A stretch of DNA of 64,000 nt, from contig NZ_MAYN01000008.1 of assembly GCF_001691555.1 (NCBI RefSeq), positions 153,694-217,693 of the forward strand. Reading direction: 5' to 3'. Position 1 is the first letter of the stretch. The number at the start of each line of letters is the position of its first letter. This document shows, one piece after another, positions 36,650 to 46,814 of the stretch. The notes beneath the pieces are model-generated. The model saw nothing but the letters and a program-made list of their open reading frames with translations, searched no databases and was not told the DNA's origin. Origin of the DNA: Pantoea eucrina (GTDB lineage Bacteria; Pseudomonadota; Gammaproteobacteria; Enterobacterales; Enterobacteriaceae). The translations under genes and the position numbers were made by a program.

Positions 36650-36690
36650 CCGGTAAAGGGCACCACCGGAAAAAATGTGCGCTTTACCGG
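36650..36690 (+). terminator. Long hairpin after the MFS gene
   Basis: CCGGTAAAG-G-GCAC pairs with GTGC-G-CTTTACCGG, a 13-bp stem with one G-G mismatch and a 13-nt loop, 22 nt after the stop. There is no T run, so it may stabilise mRNA or act with Rho rather than be a canonical terminator. Confidence 0.45.
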
Positions 36691-36782
36691 CGGGCTCACA
36701 GTCGCACAAAACGCCTCTGAAGATTTTTTGATCAGCTGCCGATACCCCTCCTGACCATCCACAGCGAGTCAGGAGAGTATGT

Positions 36783-37946
36783 GTGATAAAGCTGATTTCC
36801 GTGGACGAACTGCAAGAGGGCATGTTTATCCACAAACTTGAGGTCTGGTGGCTGAAAGATCTGCGCATCCGCAACCTCATGCTGATTACTGACCAGCGCC
36901 AGATCGCCATGATCCGCAGTGAAGGGATCCGCAATGTCTGGATCGATCTCGATAAGTCGGTACCGATCCCGCGCAGCCTGCCTGTCAGAACGCCGGTAGC
37001 GGAAAGTGCCTTTTTCCGCGAGCTGGATCAGGCGCAGCAGATTTTCGCCCAGGGCAAGCCGCGCGTGCTGGCGATGTTTAATGAAGCCCGTATGGGCCAG
37101 CGGCTTGACCTCAGCTTTACGCTCGATCTGGTTGAGCAGATAGCCGGATCGATTGCGCGTGAACCTTCGGCGCTGCTCAGCGTGGCGCGCCTGAAAAATC
37201 ATGATGATTACACCTATCTGCACTCCATGGCGGTGTGCGGGCTGATGATCTCACTCGGTAAAAAACTGGGGCTGGAAGCCGATCAGCTGCGTCGCGTGGG
37301 CATGGCTGGCCTGCTGCACGATGTCGGCAAGGCGGCGGTGCCGCTGGCTATCCTCAATAAGCCCGGCAAACTGAGCGACGATGAGTTCGCGGTAATGCGT
37401 GAACACCCGATTGTTGGCGCACAGATGCTGATGGACGCGGATGCCGGCTACGATCTGCTGGATGTGGCGCTGCATCACCACGAAAAATTTGACGGCAGCG
37501 GCTATCCGCACGGCCTGCGCGGCGAGGAGATCACACTCTATGCCCGCATGTCCTCCGTCTGTGATGTTTATGACGCGCTCACCTCGCATCGTCCCTATCG
37601 TAAAGGCTGGACGCCCGCAGAAGCGATGCACAACATGCTGAGCTGGCGTGGCCATTTCGACCCGGCAGTGCTGCACAGTTTTGTGCGGGCGATTGGCATT
37701 TATCCGGTAGGATCGCTGGTACGGCTGGCGTCGGGACGGGTCGCGCTGGTGGTGCAGGCGGGCGAAAAATCGCTGCTGAAGCCTAAGCTGCACGTCTTCT
37801 GGTCGCTGCATGCCCGGCGCGAAGTCAAACCGGAAATTGTCGATTTAGGCGACAGCTTCTGCACCGACAGCATCACCGGCGCTGAAGAGGGGTCGCTGTG
37901 GCAGAACATTGACCTTAATCGCGTCTGGGCGCTGGAAAGCGCTTAA
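36783..37946 (+). CDS. HD-GYP-domain cyclic-di-GMP phosphodiesterase
   Basis: This 387-residue protein has an N-terminal DUF3391-type region (about 1-130) and an HD-GYP domain (about 140-330) with HD at 179-180 (LLHDVGKAAVP), the metal ligands in EHPIVGAQML and HHHEKFDGSGYP (GYP at 240-242). Such enzymes hydrolyse c-di-GMP to pGpG or GMP and so favour motility over biofilm. The catalytic residues look complete. It is cytoplasmic and stands alone just upstream of the kdp operon promoter, with about 110 bp between. Confidence 0.92.
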   Translation: MIKLISVDELQEGMFIHKLEVWWLKDLRIRNLMLITDQRQIAMIRSEGIRNVWIDLDKSVPIPRSLPVRTPVAESAFFRELDQAQQIFAQGKPRVLAMFNEARMGQRLDLSFTLDLVEQIAGSIAREPSALLSVARLKNHDDYTYLHSMAVCGLMISLGKKLGLEADQLRRVGMAGLLHDVGKAAVPLAILNKPGKLSDDEFAVMREHPIVGAQMLMDADAGYDLLDVALHHHEKFDGSGYPHGLRGEEITLYARMSSVCDVYDALTSHRPYRKGWTPAEAMHNMLSWRGHFDPAVLHSFVRAIGIYPVGSLVRLASGRVALVVQAGEKSLLKPKLHVFWSLHARREVKPEIVDLGDSFCTDSITGAEEGSLWQNIDLNRVWALESA

Positions 37947-37956
37947 TTTTCCGCTG

Positions 37957-37981
37957 TTTTTATACTTTCTTTACGCCTGCC
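37957..37981 (+). promoter_or_regulatory. KdpE-type operator of the kdp operon
   Basis: TTTTTATACTTTCTTTACGC followed by CTGCC closely resembles the T-rich KdpE binding site of E. coli kdpFABC (recalled core TTTATACTTTTTTTACACC). It lies about 75 bp before kdpF, a suitable place for activation. It implies that a KdpE protein exists in this cell although its gene is not here. Confidence 0.72.
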
Positions 37982-38054
37982 TTCCGCCTTTTTATCTCTT
38001 CTTTATACCGCGCCGCGCATGCTTGTCGCTCTACTGATGACTCCGGAGGTTGCT

Positions 38055-38144
38055 GTGAGCATGGGCGTAATAGCGGGCATTGTGCTGCTGATTTTGTTGC
38101 TGGGCTATCTGGTATATGCCCTGCTTAATGCGGAGGCATTCTGA
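38055..38144 (+). CDS. kdpF: K+-transporting ATPase small subunit KdpF
   Basis: This 29-residue, single-helix hydrophobic protein has the family end [16 protein letters not shown]. It stabilises the KdpFABC complex in the inner membrane. It starts with GTG after CCGGAGG and its TGA overlaps the kdpA ATG. It was too short for normal ORF calling. Confidence 0.95.
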   Translation: MSMGVIAGIVLLILLLGYLVYALLNAEAF

Positions 38145-39823
38145 TGGCGGCGAATGCCTTTTTACTGATCGCGCTGTTTCTGCTGGTGCTGATGGCGCTG
38201 GCGCAGCCGCTGGGGCGCTTTCTGGCGCGGCTGGTCGCGGATAAACCGCTGCTGCCGCGCACCGAGCGCCTGCTGTGGCAGCTGACGGGCGCCGGGGAGG
38301 CGGCGATGCGCTGGCAGCACTATCTGCTGGCGCTGCTGCTGTTTAATGCCGTCGGCTTTGTGGTGCTGCTGGCGATACTGATGCTGCAGGGGACGCTGCC
38401 GCTTAATCCGCAGCAGATGCCGGGCCTGAGCTGGGATCTGGCGTTTAACACCGCCGTAAGCTTTGTCACCAATACTAACTGGCAGGCGTATGGCGGTGAG
38501 AGCAGCCTGAGCTACTTCAGCCAGATGGCGGGGCTGACGGTACAAAACGTTCTCTCTGCGGCAACCGGTATCGCCGTGGCGTTTGCATTGATGCGCGGCT
38601 TTGCTAACCGCTCGCTGGCCACGCTCGGCAACGCCTGGCGTGATCTGACGCGCATCACGCTCTATGTCCTGCTGCCGCTCAGCCTGGTGCTTGCGCTGTT
38701 TTATGTCAGCCAGGGCACGATCCAGAGCTTTGCGCCTTATCACACCCTGACCACGCTGGAAGGCGCACAGCAGACGCTGCCGTTCGGTCCGGTGGCGTCA
38801 CAGGAAGCCATCAAGATGCTCGGCACCAACGGCGGCGGGTTCTTTAACGCGAACTCTGCACACCCGTTTGAGAATCCAACCGCGCTGACCAACGTTGTTC
38901 AGATGCTGAGCATTTTTCTGATCCCGGCGGCGCTCTGCTTTACGTTCGGGCAACACCTGGGCGATCGTCGTCAGGGTCATATGCTGCTGTGGACCATGAG
39001 CATTCTGTTTGTCCTCGCCGCATCGGCGGTGATGTGGGCAGAGGTGCGGGGCAACCCGCATTTCCTGGCGCTGGGCGCTGACAGTGCGCTCAACATGGAG
39101 GGCAAGGAGACGCGCTTCGGCATACTCAACTCTGGCCTGTTCGCGGTGGTCACCACGGCCGCCTCCTGCGGCGCGGTCAATGCGATGCACGACTCCTTTA
39201 CCGCGCTGGGCGGCATGGTACCGATGTGGCTGATGCAGCTGGGCGAAGTGGTGTTCGGCGGCGTGGGTGCAGGGCTGTACGGCATGCTGCTGTTTGTCCT
39301 GCTGGCGGTGTTTATCGCCGGGCTGATGATCGGGCGCACCCCGGAGTATCGCGGTAAAAAAATCGACGTGTGGGAGATGAAAATGACCGCGCTGGCGATC
39401 CTGGTCACGCCCGCGCTGGTGCTGTCGGGCACTGCCCTGGCGCTGATGACCGATGCCGGCCGCGCAGCGATGGCCAACCCCGGCATTCACGGTTTCAGCG
39501 AGGTGCTTTATGCGGTGTCGTCTGCGGCAAATAACAACGGCAGTGCCTTTGCCGGACTCAGCGCCAGCACGCCGTTCTGGAACCTGCTGCTCGGGGTCTG
39601 CATGCTGGCGGGCCGCTTCGGCATCATCATTCCGGTCCTGGCGATTGCCGGATCGCTGGCGGCGAAAAACGTGCAGCCCGCGGGCAACGGGACGCTGCCG
39701 ACGCACGGCCCGCTGTTTATCGGCCTGCTGATCGGCACCGTACTGCTGGTGGGTGCGCTGACCTTCATTCCCGCGCTGGCGCTTGGGCCGGTCGCGGAAC
39801 ATCTGCAACTGATTCAGGAATAA
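38144..39823 (+). CDS. kdpA: K+-transporting ATPase subunit A (ion channel subunit)
   Basis: This 559-residue, ten-helix protein related to K+ channels carries the four degenerate selectivity-filter loops, such as [53 protein letters not shown] and [12 protein letters not shown]. It binds external K+ with micromolar affinity and passes it to KdpB. The length is near that of E. coli (557). It overlaps kdpF and precedes kdpB by 7 nt. Confidence 0.97.
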   Translation: MAANAFLLIALFLLVLMALAQPLGRFLARLVADKPLLPRTERLLWQLTGAGEAAMRWQHYLLALLLFNAVGFVVLLAILMLQGTLPLNPQQMPGLSWDLAFNTAVSFVTNTNWQAYGGESSLSYFSQMAGLTVQNVLSAATGIAVAFALMRGFANRSLATLGNAWRDLTRITLYVLLPLSLVLALFYVSQGTIQSFAPYHTLTTLEGAQQTLPFGPVASQEAIKMLGTNGGGFFNANSAHPFENPTALTNVVQMLSIFLIPAALCFTFGQHLGDRRQGHMLLWTMSILFVLAASAVMWAEVRGNPHFLALGADSALNMEGKETRFGILNSGLFAVVTTAASCGAVNAMHDSFTALGGMVPMWLMQLGEVVFGGVGAGLYGMLLFVLLAVFIAGLMIGRTPEYRGKKIDVWEMKMTALAILVTPALVLSGTALALMTDAGRAAMANPGIHGFSEVLYAVSSAANNNGSAFAGLSASTPFWNLLLGVCMLAGRFGIIIPVLAIAGSLAAKNVQPAGNGTLPTHGPLFIGLLIGTVLLVGALTFIPALALGPVAEHLQLIQE

Positions 39824-39830
39824 CGCAATC

Positions 39831-41879
39831 ATGAGTCGTCAACATCTGGCGCTGTTTGATGCACAGCTGACCCGCACCGCGCTGCTGGATGCGGTCAAAA
39901 AACTCGATCCGCGCGTGCAGTTCCGCAATCCGGTGATGTTTCTGGTGTGGCTGGGCAGCGTGCTGACGTCGCTGCTCGCCGCCGGCATGCTGGCCGGCTG
40001 GCTGAGCGGCAGCGCCGGCTTCACCGCCGCAATTGCCTTCTGGCTCTGGATCACCGTGCTGTTCGCCAGCTTTGCGGAAGCGCTGGCGGAAGGGCGCAGC
40101 AAAGCGCAGGCCAACAGCCTGAAAGGCATAAAGAAAACCAGCGAGGCGAAGAAGCTGGCGGCGCCGCACTATGGGGCAGCATGGCAGCCAGCCTCTGCTG
40201 ATACGCTGCGCAAAGGTGATGTGGTACTGGCTGAAGCGGGAGATGTGATCCCCTGCGACGGCGAGGTTCTGGAAGGCGGCGCGTCGGTGGATGAGAGCGC
40301 CATTACCGGTGAGTCAGCGCCGGTGATACGCGAGTCCGGCGGTGATTTTGCTTCCGTGACCGGCGGCACGCGTATTCTGTCTGACTGGCTGGTGATCCGG
40401 TGCAGCGTGAATCCGGGTGAAACCTTTCTCGATCGCATGATCGCTATGGTGGAGGGTGCAAAACGTCGCAAAACCCCGAATGAGATCGCGCTGACCATTC
40501 TGCTGGTTTCACTGACCATCGTATTTCTGCTGGCAACCGCCACGCTGTGGCCGTTTTCCGCGTATGGCGGGACGCCGGTCAGCGTAACGGTGCTGGTGGC
40601 GCTGCTGGTCTGCCTTATCCCTACCACGATTGGTGGCCTGCTGTCGGCCATTGGTGTCGCGGGCATGAGCCGCATGCTGGGGGCAAACGTGATTGCCACC
40701 AGCGGACGCGCCGTAGAGGCGGCGGGGGATGTCGACGTCCTGCTGCTGGATAAAACCGGCACCATCACGCTCGGTAATCGCCAGGCGACGCAGTTTCTGC
40801 CCGCGCCGGGCGTCAGCGAAGAGCAGCTGGCGGATGCGGCACAGCTCGCCTCGCTGGCCGATGAAACGCCGGAAGGACGCAGTATTGTGGTGCTGGCAAA
40901 GCAGCGGTTTAACCTGCGCGAACGCGATCTCAGCGCCATGGGTGCCAGCTTTATCCCTTTTTCCGCCCAGACCCGCATGAGCGGCGTGAACGTGCAGAAT
41001 CGGCTGATCCGCAAAGGCGCGGTGGATGCCGTGCGCCGTTATATTGATGCCGGCAATGGACGTTTTCCGGCGGAGGTCAACGCCCGGGTTGAGGAGGTGG
41101 CACGCGCCGGCGGTACGCCGCTGGTGGTGGCCGAAGGTGCGCAGGTTCTGGGCGTGGTGGCGCTGAAAGATATTGTCAAAGGCGGCATTAAAGAACGGTT
41201 TGCTGAACTGCGCCGGATGGGGATCAAAACCGTGATGATCACCGGCGACAACCCGCTGACCGCAGCGGCTATCGCGGCGGAAGCAGGCGTGGATGATTTT
41301 CTGTCAGAGGCGACGCCGGAAGCCAAGCTGGCGCTGATCCGTCAGTATCAGTCAGAAGGCCGGCTGGTGGCAATGACCGGCGACGGCACCAACGATGCGC
41401 CTGCGCTGGCGCAGGCGGACGTCGCGGTGGCGATGAATTCCGGCACCCAGGCGGCGAAAGAGGCAGGGAACATGGTCGATCTCGACTCTAATCCGACCAA
41501 ACTGCTGGAGGTGGTGCATATCGGTAAACAGATGCTGATGACGCGGGGCTCGCTGACCACCTTCAGCATCGCCAACGACGTGGCAAAATATTTTGCCATT
41601 ATTCCGGCGGCGTTTGCCGTGACCTACCCGCAGCTCAACATGCTCAACGTCATGGCGCTGCACTCTCCCGCCTCGGCGATTTTGTCGGCGGTGATGTTTA
41701 ACGCCCTGGTGATTGTGTTTCTTATTCCGCTGGCGCTGAAAGGGGTGAGCTACCGGCCGATGAGCGCGGCGGCGCTGCTGCGACGCAATCTGTGGATTTA
41801 CGGTGCGGGCGGGCTGGTGGTGCCTTTTATCGGTATCAAAGCGATTGACCTGCTGCTCACGCTGTCAGGCCTGGTATAA
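39831..41879 (+). CDS. kdpB: K+-transporting P-type ATPase subunit B
   Basis: This 682-residue P-type ATPase has the phosphorylation site D307 in [16 protein letters not shown], the actuator loop TGESAPV, the nucleotide-binding domain and the hinge [21 protein letters not shown]. It supplies energy for K+ entry through KdpA. D307 is at the same position as in E. coli KdpB (682 residues). The regulatory serine motif TGES (about 161-164) is present, so inhibition by phosphorylation at high K+ remains possible. Confidence 0.98.
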   Translation: MSRQHLALFDAQLTRTALLDAVKKLDPRVQFRNPVMFLVWLGSVLTSLLAAGMLAGWLSGSAGFTAAIAFWLWITVLFASFAEALAEGRSKAQANSLKGIKKTSEAKKLAAPHYGAAWQPASADTLRKGDVVLAEAGDVIPCDGEVLEGGASVDESAITGESAPVIRESGGDFASVTGGTRILSDWLVIRCSVNPGETFLDRMIAMVEGAKRRKTPNEIALTILLVSLTIVFLLATATLWPFSAYGGTPVSVTVLVALLVCLIPTTIGGLLSAIGVAGMSRMLGANVIATSGRAVEAAGDVDVLLLDKTGTITLGNRQATQFLPAPGVSEEQLADAAQLASLADETPEGRSIVVLAKQRFNLRERDLSAMGASFIPFSAQTRMSGVNVQNRLIRKGAVDAVRRYIDAGNGRFPAEVNARVEEVARAGGTPLVVAEGAQVLGVVALKDIVKGGIKERFAELRRMGIKTVMITGDNPLTAAAIAAEAGVDDFLSEATPEAKLALIRQYQSEGRLVAMTGDGTNDAPALAQADVAVAMNSGTQAAKEAGNMVDLDSNPTKLLEVVHIGKQMLMTRGSLTTFSIANDVAKYFAIIPAAFAVTYPQLNMLNVMALHSPASAILSAVMFNALVIVFLIPLALKGVSYRPMSAAALLRRNLWIYGAGGLVVPFIGIKAIDLLLTLSGLV

Positions 41880-41890
41880 GGAGAAGAGAG

Positions 41891-42490
41891 ATGAGTCAGT
41901 TACGTCCGGCTGTTGTATTGTTTATGGTGCTGATGCTGTTCACCGGTGCACTCTATCCGCTGCTGACCACCGGGCTGGCACAGTGGTGGTTTCCGCAGCA
42001 GGCGAGCGGTTCGCTGCTGGAGCAGGCGGGCAGCGTGCGCGGCTCGGCGCTGATTGGGCAGCTGTTCACTCAGCCCGGCTATTTCCAGGGACGGCCATCG
42101 GCCACGGCAGAGCATCCTTATAACGCCCGGGCCTCCGGCGGCAGCAACCTGGCCGGGAGTAACCCGGCGCTGGACAGTGCCGTCGCGGCGCGCGTGGCCG
42201 CACTGCGGGCAGCAAACCCGCAGGCGGCGGCTGCCGTGCCGGTTGAGCTGGTCACCGCGTCCGCCAGCGGGCTGGATCCCGATATTTCACCTGCGGCCGC
42301 GCGCTGGCAGGCGCCGCGCATTGCGGCGGCACGCGGTATCACACCGGCCCAGGTGACCGCGCTGATTGCGCAGCTTACCGTGCGTCCGCTGCTGCCGTTT
42401 ATCGGTGAAGAGACCGTTAACGTACTGCGGCTCAATCTGGCGCTGGATAATTTGAATCCGGTGCGCATTCATGCGCACCCGACACTGTAG
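41891..42490 (+). CDS. kdpC: K+-transporting ATPase subunit C
   Basis: This 199-residue protein has one N-terminal membrane helix ([25 protein letters not shown]) and a periplasmic domain with the signature [26 protein letters not shown]. KdpC acts as a chaperone-like subunit of the KdpFABC pump. It starts after AGGAGAAG, 11 nt after kdpB, and is followed by kdpD after 57 nt. Confidence 0.96.
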   Translation: MSQLRPAVVLFMVLMLFTGALYPLLTTGLAQWWFPQQASGSLLEQAGSVRGSALIGQLFTQPGYFQGRPSATAEHPYNARASGGSNLAGSNPALDSAVAARVAALRAANPQAAAAVPVELVTASASGLDPDISPAAARWQAPRIAAARGITPAQVTALIAQLTVRPLLPFIGEETVNVLRLNLALDNLNPVRIHAHPTL

Positions 42491-42547
42491 GGTCACCCTT
42501 CATGGCGACCGTTTCAATGATGGTACGGAACTCACTCTTTGAACGAC

Positions 42548-45223
42548 ATGAATGATGAACTGTCCCGGCCCGATCCCGACGCGCTGCTGCTGATGCAGCA
42601 GGACGGGCATCGCGGCAAGCTGAAAATTTATTTTGGTGCCTGTGCCGGCGTAGGTAAAACCTTTGCGATGCTGCAGGAGGCGCAGCGGCTGCGTGCGCAG
42701 GGGCTGGATGTGCTGGCCGGTATTGTGGAGACCCATAATCGCGCAGAAACGGCGGCGCTGCTTGATGGCCTGACGCTGCTGCCGCGCCGCGCCGCCGGTC
42801 GCTCACACCATACGGAGTTCGATCTGGACGCGGCACTGGCGCGTCACCCGGCGGTGATCCTGATGGATGAGCTGGCGCATACCAACGTGCAGGGCGCGCG
42901 CCATCCTAAACGCTGGCAGGATATTGACGAGCTGCTTGATGCCGGCATCGATGTCATTACCACGGTTAACGTACAGCATCTCGAAAGCCTGAATGACGTG
43001 GTGGCCGGAATTACCGGGATCCAGGTGCGCGAAACCGTGCCCGATCCCTTTTTCGACAGCGCGGATGAGGTCGTGCTGGTGGACCTGCCGCCGGACGATC
43101 TGCGTCAGCGGCTGAAAGAGGGCAAGGTCTACATCGGCGACCGGGCCGAACGCGCGATTGAAAACTTTTTCCGCAAGGGCAACCTGTTTGCGCTGCGTGA
43201 ACTGGCGCTGCGCCGTACTGCCGATCGCGTGGACGATCAGATGCGCGCCTGGCGTGATCAGCAGGGACGCGATCGGGTCTGGCATACCCGGGATGCGATT
43301 TTACTCTGTATTGGTGATGACACCGGCAGCGAAAAGCTGGTGCGCACCGCTGCGCGTCTGGCGGCGCGGCTCGGCAGCGTCTGGCACGCCATTTATGTGG
43401 AAACCCCGCGCCTGCATCGCCTGCCGGAGACGCAGCGGCGCGCGATCCTGCGTACGCTGCAGCTGGCGCAGGAGCTGGGCGCAGAAACCGCCACGCTCGC
43501 CGATCCGGATGAAGTGCGCGCGGTGCTGCGCTACGCGCGCGAGCATAATCTGGGCAAAATTGTTGCCGGACGCCAGCCGCACCGGCGCTTCCGGCGCGAC
43601 AGCTTCGCCCAGCGTCTCGGCGAGCTGGGGCCGGATCTCGATCTGCTGGTTGTGGCGCTGGATGAGCCGCTGCGTCCGGCGCTGCATGCGGCCAGCAGCA
43701 AACCGGCCAGCAGCGATAAGTGGCGGCTGCGGCTGCGCGGCTGCGTCATGGCGCTGCTGCTCTGCCTTGCGGTAACGTTTATCGGGCGCGGCCTGCTTGC
43801 GGAGTTCGACAGCGCCAATGCCGTCATGATCTATCTGCTGTCGGTGGTGCTGGTGGCGCTGCGCTACGGGCGCTGGCCCTCGGTGTTTGCCACCGTAATT
43901 AATGTTCTCGCGTTTGATCTGATGTTTGTCGCGCCCACCGGCACCGTCGCCGTTTCTGACCTGCAGTATCTGGTCACCTTTGGCGTGATGCTGGCGGTCG
44001 GCGTGATCGTCGGAAATCTCACCGCCGGGGTGCGCTATCAGGCCAGGGTGGCGCGCTATCGCGAGCAGCGCGCCCGCTACCTTTATGAGATGGCAAAATC
44101 GCTCGGCAGCGCGCTGACGCCGCAGGATATTGCCGCTACCGCACAGCGGGTCATTGAGGTGACGCTGCAGGCGCGCAGTCAGCTGCTGCTGCCCGATGAG
44201 CAGGGGGAGCTGCAGGCGACCGGACCAGATTTACGCGGCACGCCGCCCGATGCCGGGATCGCAAAATGGAGCTACAGCAAAGGCCAGCCCGCCGGTGCCG
44301 GCACCGATACGCTGCCGGCTGTGCCCTATCAGATTGTGCCGCTGAAGAGCGGTCAGCAGTGCCGGGGTCTGCTGGTGGTCGAGCCGGAGAACCTGCGCCA
44401 GCTGATGATCCCGGAGCAGCAGCGGCTGGTGGAGACGTTTACCGTGCTGATCGCCAACGCGCTGGAGCGCATGGCGCTGACGCAGAGCGAAGCGGCGTCG
44501 CGCCTCGCAGCAGAGCGGGAGCAGCTGCGCAATGCGCTGCTGTCAGCGCTGTCACACGATCTGCGCACGCCGCTGACGGTGCTGTTTGGTCAGGCAGAGA
44601 TGCTGATGCTCGACCTTGCGCATGCGCAGTCGCCGTTTGTCGCGCAGGCCGGCCAGATCCGTGAGCAGACGCTGAGCACGATTCGCCTGGTCAGCAATAT
44701 GCTGGATATGGCGCGCATTCAGTCCGGCGGCCTGCAGCTGCGCGAAGAGTGGGTGGCGCTGGATGAGGTGATCGATGGCGCGCTGCGCAGCATGGGGCCG
44801 ATGCTGAAAGGCCACGCGTTTGAGCTGGCGCTGCCGTCGGAGCTGGTCCTGATTAAAGGCGACAGCGCGATGCTGGAGCGGGTATTTTCCAATCTGATTG
44901 AGAACAGCCTGAAGTATGCCGGTAACGCGGCGCAGCACGGTATTCGCGCCTGGCGCGACGGCAGCCGGCTCGAAATCGGCGTCTGGGACAGCGGGCCGGG
45001 CATCGCGGGCGACAGCCTGACGCAGATTTTTGATAAGTTTGCCCGGGGCGATAAAGAGTCTGCCGTACCAGGGGTCGGGCTGGGGCTGGCAATCAGCAAG
45101 ACCATCACCGAAGCGCATCGCGGACGCATCTGGGCGGAAAACCGTGCCAGCGGCGGGGCTGAATTTCGCCTGTCGCTGCCGCTCCCGGCGCCGCCGGAAA
45201 TTTCCGAGGCCGCGCTTAAATAA
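42548..45223 (+). CDS. kdpD: Osmosensitive K+ channel sensor histidine kinase KdpD
   Basis: This 891-residue sensor kinase has an N-terminal KdpD domain with Walker A GACAGVGKT (about 30-38), a Usp-like domain (about 250-375), four membrane helices (about 400-500), a GAF-like part, then the kinase core with H670 (SALSHDLRTPLT), N box NLIENSLKYAG and G boxes DSGPGIAG and GVGLGLAISK. It appears complete and senses low K+ or high osmolarity. ATG 42548 is chosen because it aligns with the E. coli start. The cognate response regulator gene kdpE, normally directly downstream, is absent; yqhA follows after 54 bp. Confidence 0.97.
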   Translation: MNDELSRPDPDALLLMQQDGHRGKLKIYFGACAGVGKTFAMLQEAQRLRAQGLDVLAGIVETHNRAETAALLDGLTLLPRRAAGRSHHTEFDLDAALARHPAVILMDELAHTNVQGARHPKRWQDIDELLDAGIDVITTVNVQHLESLNDVVAGITGIQVRETVPDPFFDSADEVVLVDLPPDDLRQRLKEGKVYIGDRAERAIENFFRKGNLFALRELALRRTADRVDDQMRAWRDQQGRDRVWHTRDAILLCIGDDTGSEKLVRTAARLAARLGSVWHAIYVETPRLHRLPETQRRAILRTLQLAQELGAETATLADPDEVRAVLRYAREHNLGKIVAGRQPHRRFRRDSFAQRLGELGPDLDLLVVALDEPLRPALHAASSKPASSDKWRLRLRGCVMALLLCLAVTFIGRGLLAEFDSANAVMIYLLSVVLVALRYGRWPSVFATVINVLAFDLMFVAPTGTVAVSDLQYLVTFGVMLAVGVIVGNLTAGVRYQARVARYREQRARYLYEMAKSLGSALTPQDIAATAQRVIEVTLQARSQLLLPDEQGELQATGPDLRGTPPDAGIAKWSYSKGQPAGAGTDTLPAVPYQIVPLKSGQQCRGLLVVEPENLRQLMIPEQQRLVETFTVLIANALERMALTQSEAASRLAAEREQLRNALLSALSHDLRTPLTVLFGQAEMLMLDLAHAQSPFVAQAGQIREQTLSTIRLVSNMLDMARIQSGGLQLREEWVALDEVIDGALRSMGPMLKGHAFELALPSELVLIKGDSAMLERVFSNLIENSLKYAGNAAQHGIRAWRDGSRLEIGVWDSGPGIAGDSLTQIFDKFARGDKESAVPGVGLGLAISKTITEAHRGRIWAENRASGGAEFRLSLPLPAPPEISEAALK

Positions 45224-45277
45224 CTTCACGCAAGTTCGGGTATACTCGGCAGCTTCGCTGCTAACTTATGGAAACTT

Positions 45278-45784
45278 ATGGAACGTTTTACCGAAAACCT
45301 GATGTATTCATCACGCTGGCTGCTGGCACCGGTTTACATTGGACTTTCGCTGGGCCTGCTGGCGCTGACCGTTAAATTTTTTCAGGAAATTTTCCATCTG
45401 CTGCCGAACATCCTCAGCATTGCGGAAAACGATCTGATCCTGCTGCTGCTGTCGCTGGTTGACATGACGCTGGTCGGGGGGCTGCTGGTGATGGTGATGC
45501 TCTCCGGCTATGAAAACTTTGTCTCGAAGCTCGATATCGCCGAACACAAAGAGAAGCTGAGCTGGCTGGGCAAGATGGACTCCGGCTCGCTTAAAAATAA
45601 AGTCGCCGCCTCCATTGTCGCGATCTCCTCTATCCATCTGCTGCGCATCTTTATGGATGCGCGCAACGTCGCCAACGACAAACTGATGTGGTACGTGATC
45701 ATCCATCTGACCTTTGTGCTCTCCGCGTTTGTTATGGGCTGGCTGGATAACATGTCAAAGATGGAGAAAAAGAAGGCTGACTGA
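45278..45784 (+). CDS. yqhA: UPF0114-family inner-membrane protein YqhA
   Basis: This 168-residue membrane protein has about four helices and matches E. coli YqhA from [25 protein letters not shown] through [24 protein letters not shown] to the C-terminus. Its function is unknown. It lies 54 bp after kdpD, in the place expected for kdpE. A direct repeat AACTTATGGAAACTTATGG covers the start region, giving two in-frame-looking ATGs; only the second opens this frame. Confidence 0.94.
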   Translation: MERFTENLMYSSRWLLAPVYIGLSLGLLALTVKFFQEIFHLLPNILSIAENDLILLLLSLVDMTLVGGLLVMVMLSGYENFVSKLDIAEHKEKLSWLGKMDSGSLKNKVAASIVAISSIHLLRIFMDARNVANDKLMWYVIIHLTFVLSAFVMGWLDNMSKMEKKKAD

Positions 45785-45789
45785 CCGGC

Positions 45790-46731
45790 TCAGCGTGCCG
45801 GCGGCCGGGTACCCAGCAGCTGCGGCATCACCGCTTTGATCAGCGTAAAAAAATGGCGCAGCCTTGCCGGATAGTAGCTGGCCCACGGATAGGTCAGCCA
45901 GACCGGCAGCGGCGGTGCCTGCCACGCCGGCAGCAGCTGCACCAGCGCGCCGGATGCCAGATCGTCCTGCACGACCCACGATGACACCACCGCAGCGCCC
46001 ATTCCGGCCAGCGCGGCCTTGCGCACGGCATAGAGGCTGTCGCTGGCGAGCCGCGGCGCGATAGCCAGACTTACCATTGCGCTATCGCTGACGCGTTGCA
46101 GCGCAATCTCATTGCGATAAAAGCTGGTCAGCGCCAGCCACGGCAGCTGTGCCAGTTCATCGGTCTGCGTCACCGGGGGATGGGCGGCCAGCAGCGCCGG
46201 CGCCGCCACCACAATACGCGGCACCTCGGCCAGCAGCACGGCCACAATGCCCGGATCGTCGGGCGCGCCAACCTGAATCGCACAATCAATATTTTCACGG
46301 ATAAAGTCCGGCGTGCGATCGTTGAGCATCCACTCCACATTCAGACGCGGGTAGCGCTGCAGCCAGGTCACCAGTGGCGTAATCAGCTGATCCTGTCCGA
46401 AGGCGTGCGGCGCGCGTACCCGCAGCGTGCCCGCCGGTTCATCATGCGACCCGGTCAGCTCATCTTCCAGCGCATACCACGTGGCCATTAACTGTCGCGC
46501 CTGCGTATAGCAGCGCTCCCCGTCATCCGTCAGTTTAAGCGCATGTGTGGTGCGCAGTATCAGCTTCAGGCCGAGATAGTGCTCCAGCGCCTGCAGACGG
46601 CGGCTGATGGTGGGCTGTGTGATGCTGAGCTGCCGCGCGGCGGCAGAGAGAGAGCCACTCTCAACGATACGGATAAAGGTCTGCATCAGGGCGATACGAT
46701 CGGTACTGGTCAGGTTGTTCATACGTGTCAT
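45790..46731 (-). CDS. LysR-family transcriptional regulator
   Basis: This 313-residue regulator has an N-terminal HTH (about 15-75: GSLSAAARQLSITQPTISRRLQALE) and an effector domain of the DsdC/CrgA-like group. It is divergent from the MFS gene at 46815 with an 83-bp shared region, so it probably controls that transporter. It ends 5 bp from the convergent yqhA. The effector is unknown. Confidence 0.85.
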   Translation of the reverse strand: MTRMNNLTSTDRIALMQTFIRIVESGSLSAAARQLSITQPTISRRLQALEHYLGLKLILRTTHALKLTDDGERCYTQARQLMATWYALEDELTGSHDEPAGTLRVRAPHAFGQDQLITPLVTWLQRYPRLNVEWMLNDRTPDFIRENIDCAIQVGAPDDPGIVAVLLAEVPRIVVAAPALLAAHPPVTQTDELAQLPWLALTSFYRNEIALQRVSDSAMVSLAIAPRLASDSLYAVRKAALAGMGAAVVSSWVVQDDLASGALVQLLPAWQAPPLPVWLTYPWASYYPARLRHFFTLIKAVMPQLLGTRPPAR

Positions 46732-46814
46732 GCATAACAGTTGTGTGTTACCGCACTCTACCGCGTATGGCTGCCGTGCGCTTTACTGGATGCAACTTTT
46801 CAGGAGAACTGCCC

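Noticed and set aside
38798..39832. 344-codon frame antisense to kdpA
   Set aside because: It is a shadow of a high-GC membrane-protein gene. The product is Arg-, His- and Gln-rich with no domain.
45224..45277. Remnant of kdpE between kdpD and yqhA
   Set aside because: The gap is only 54 bp and shows no response-regulator coding trace.
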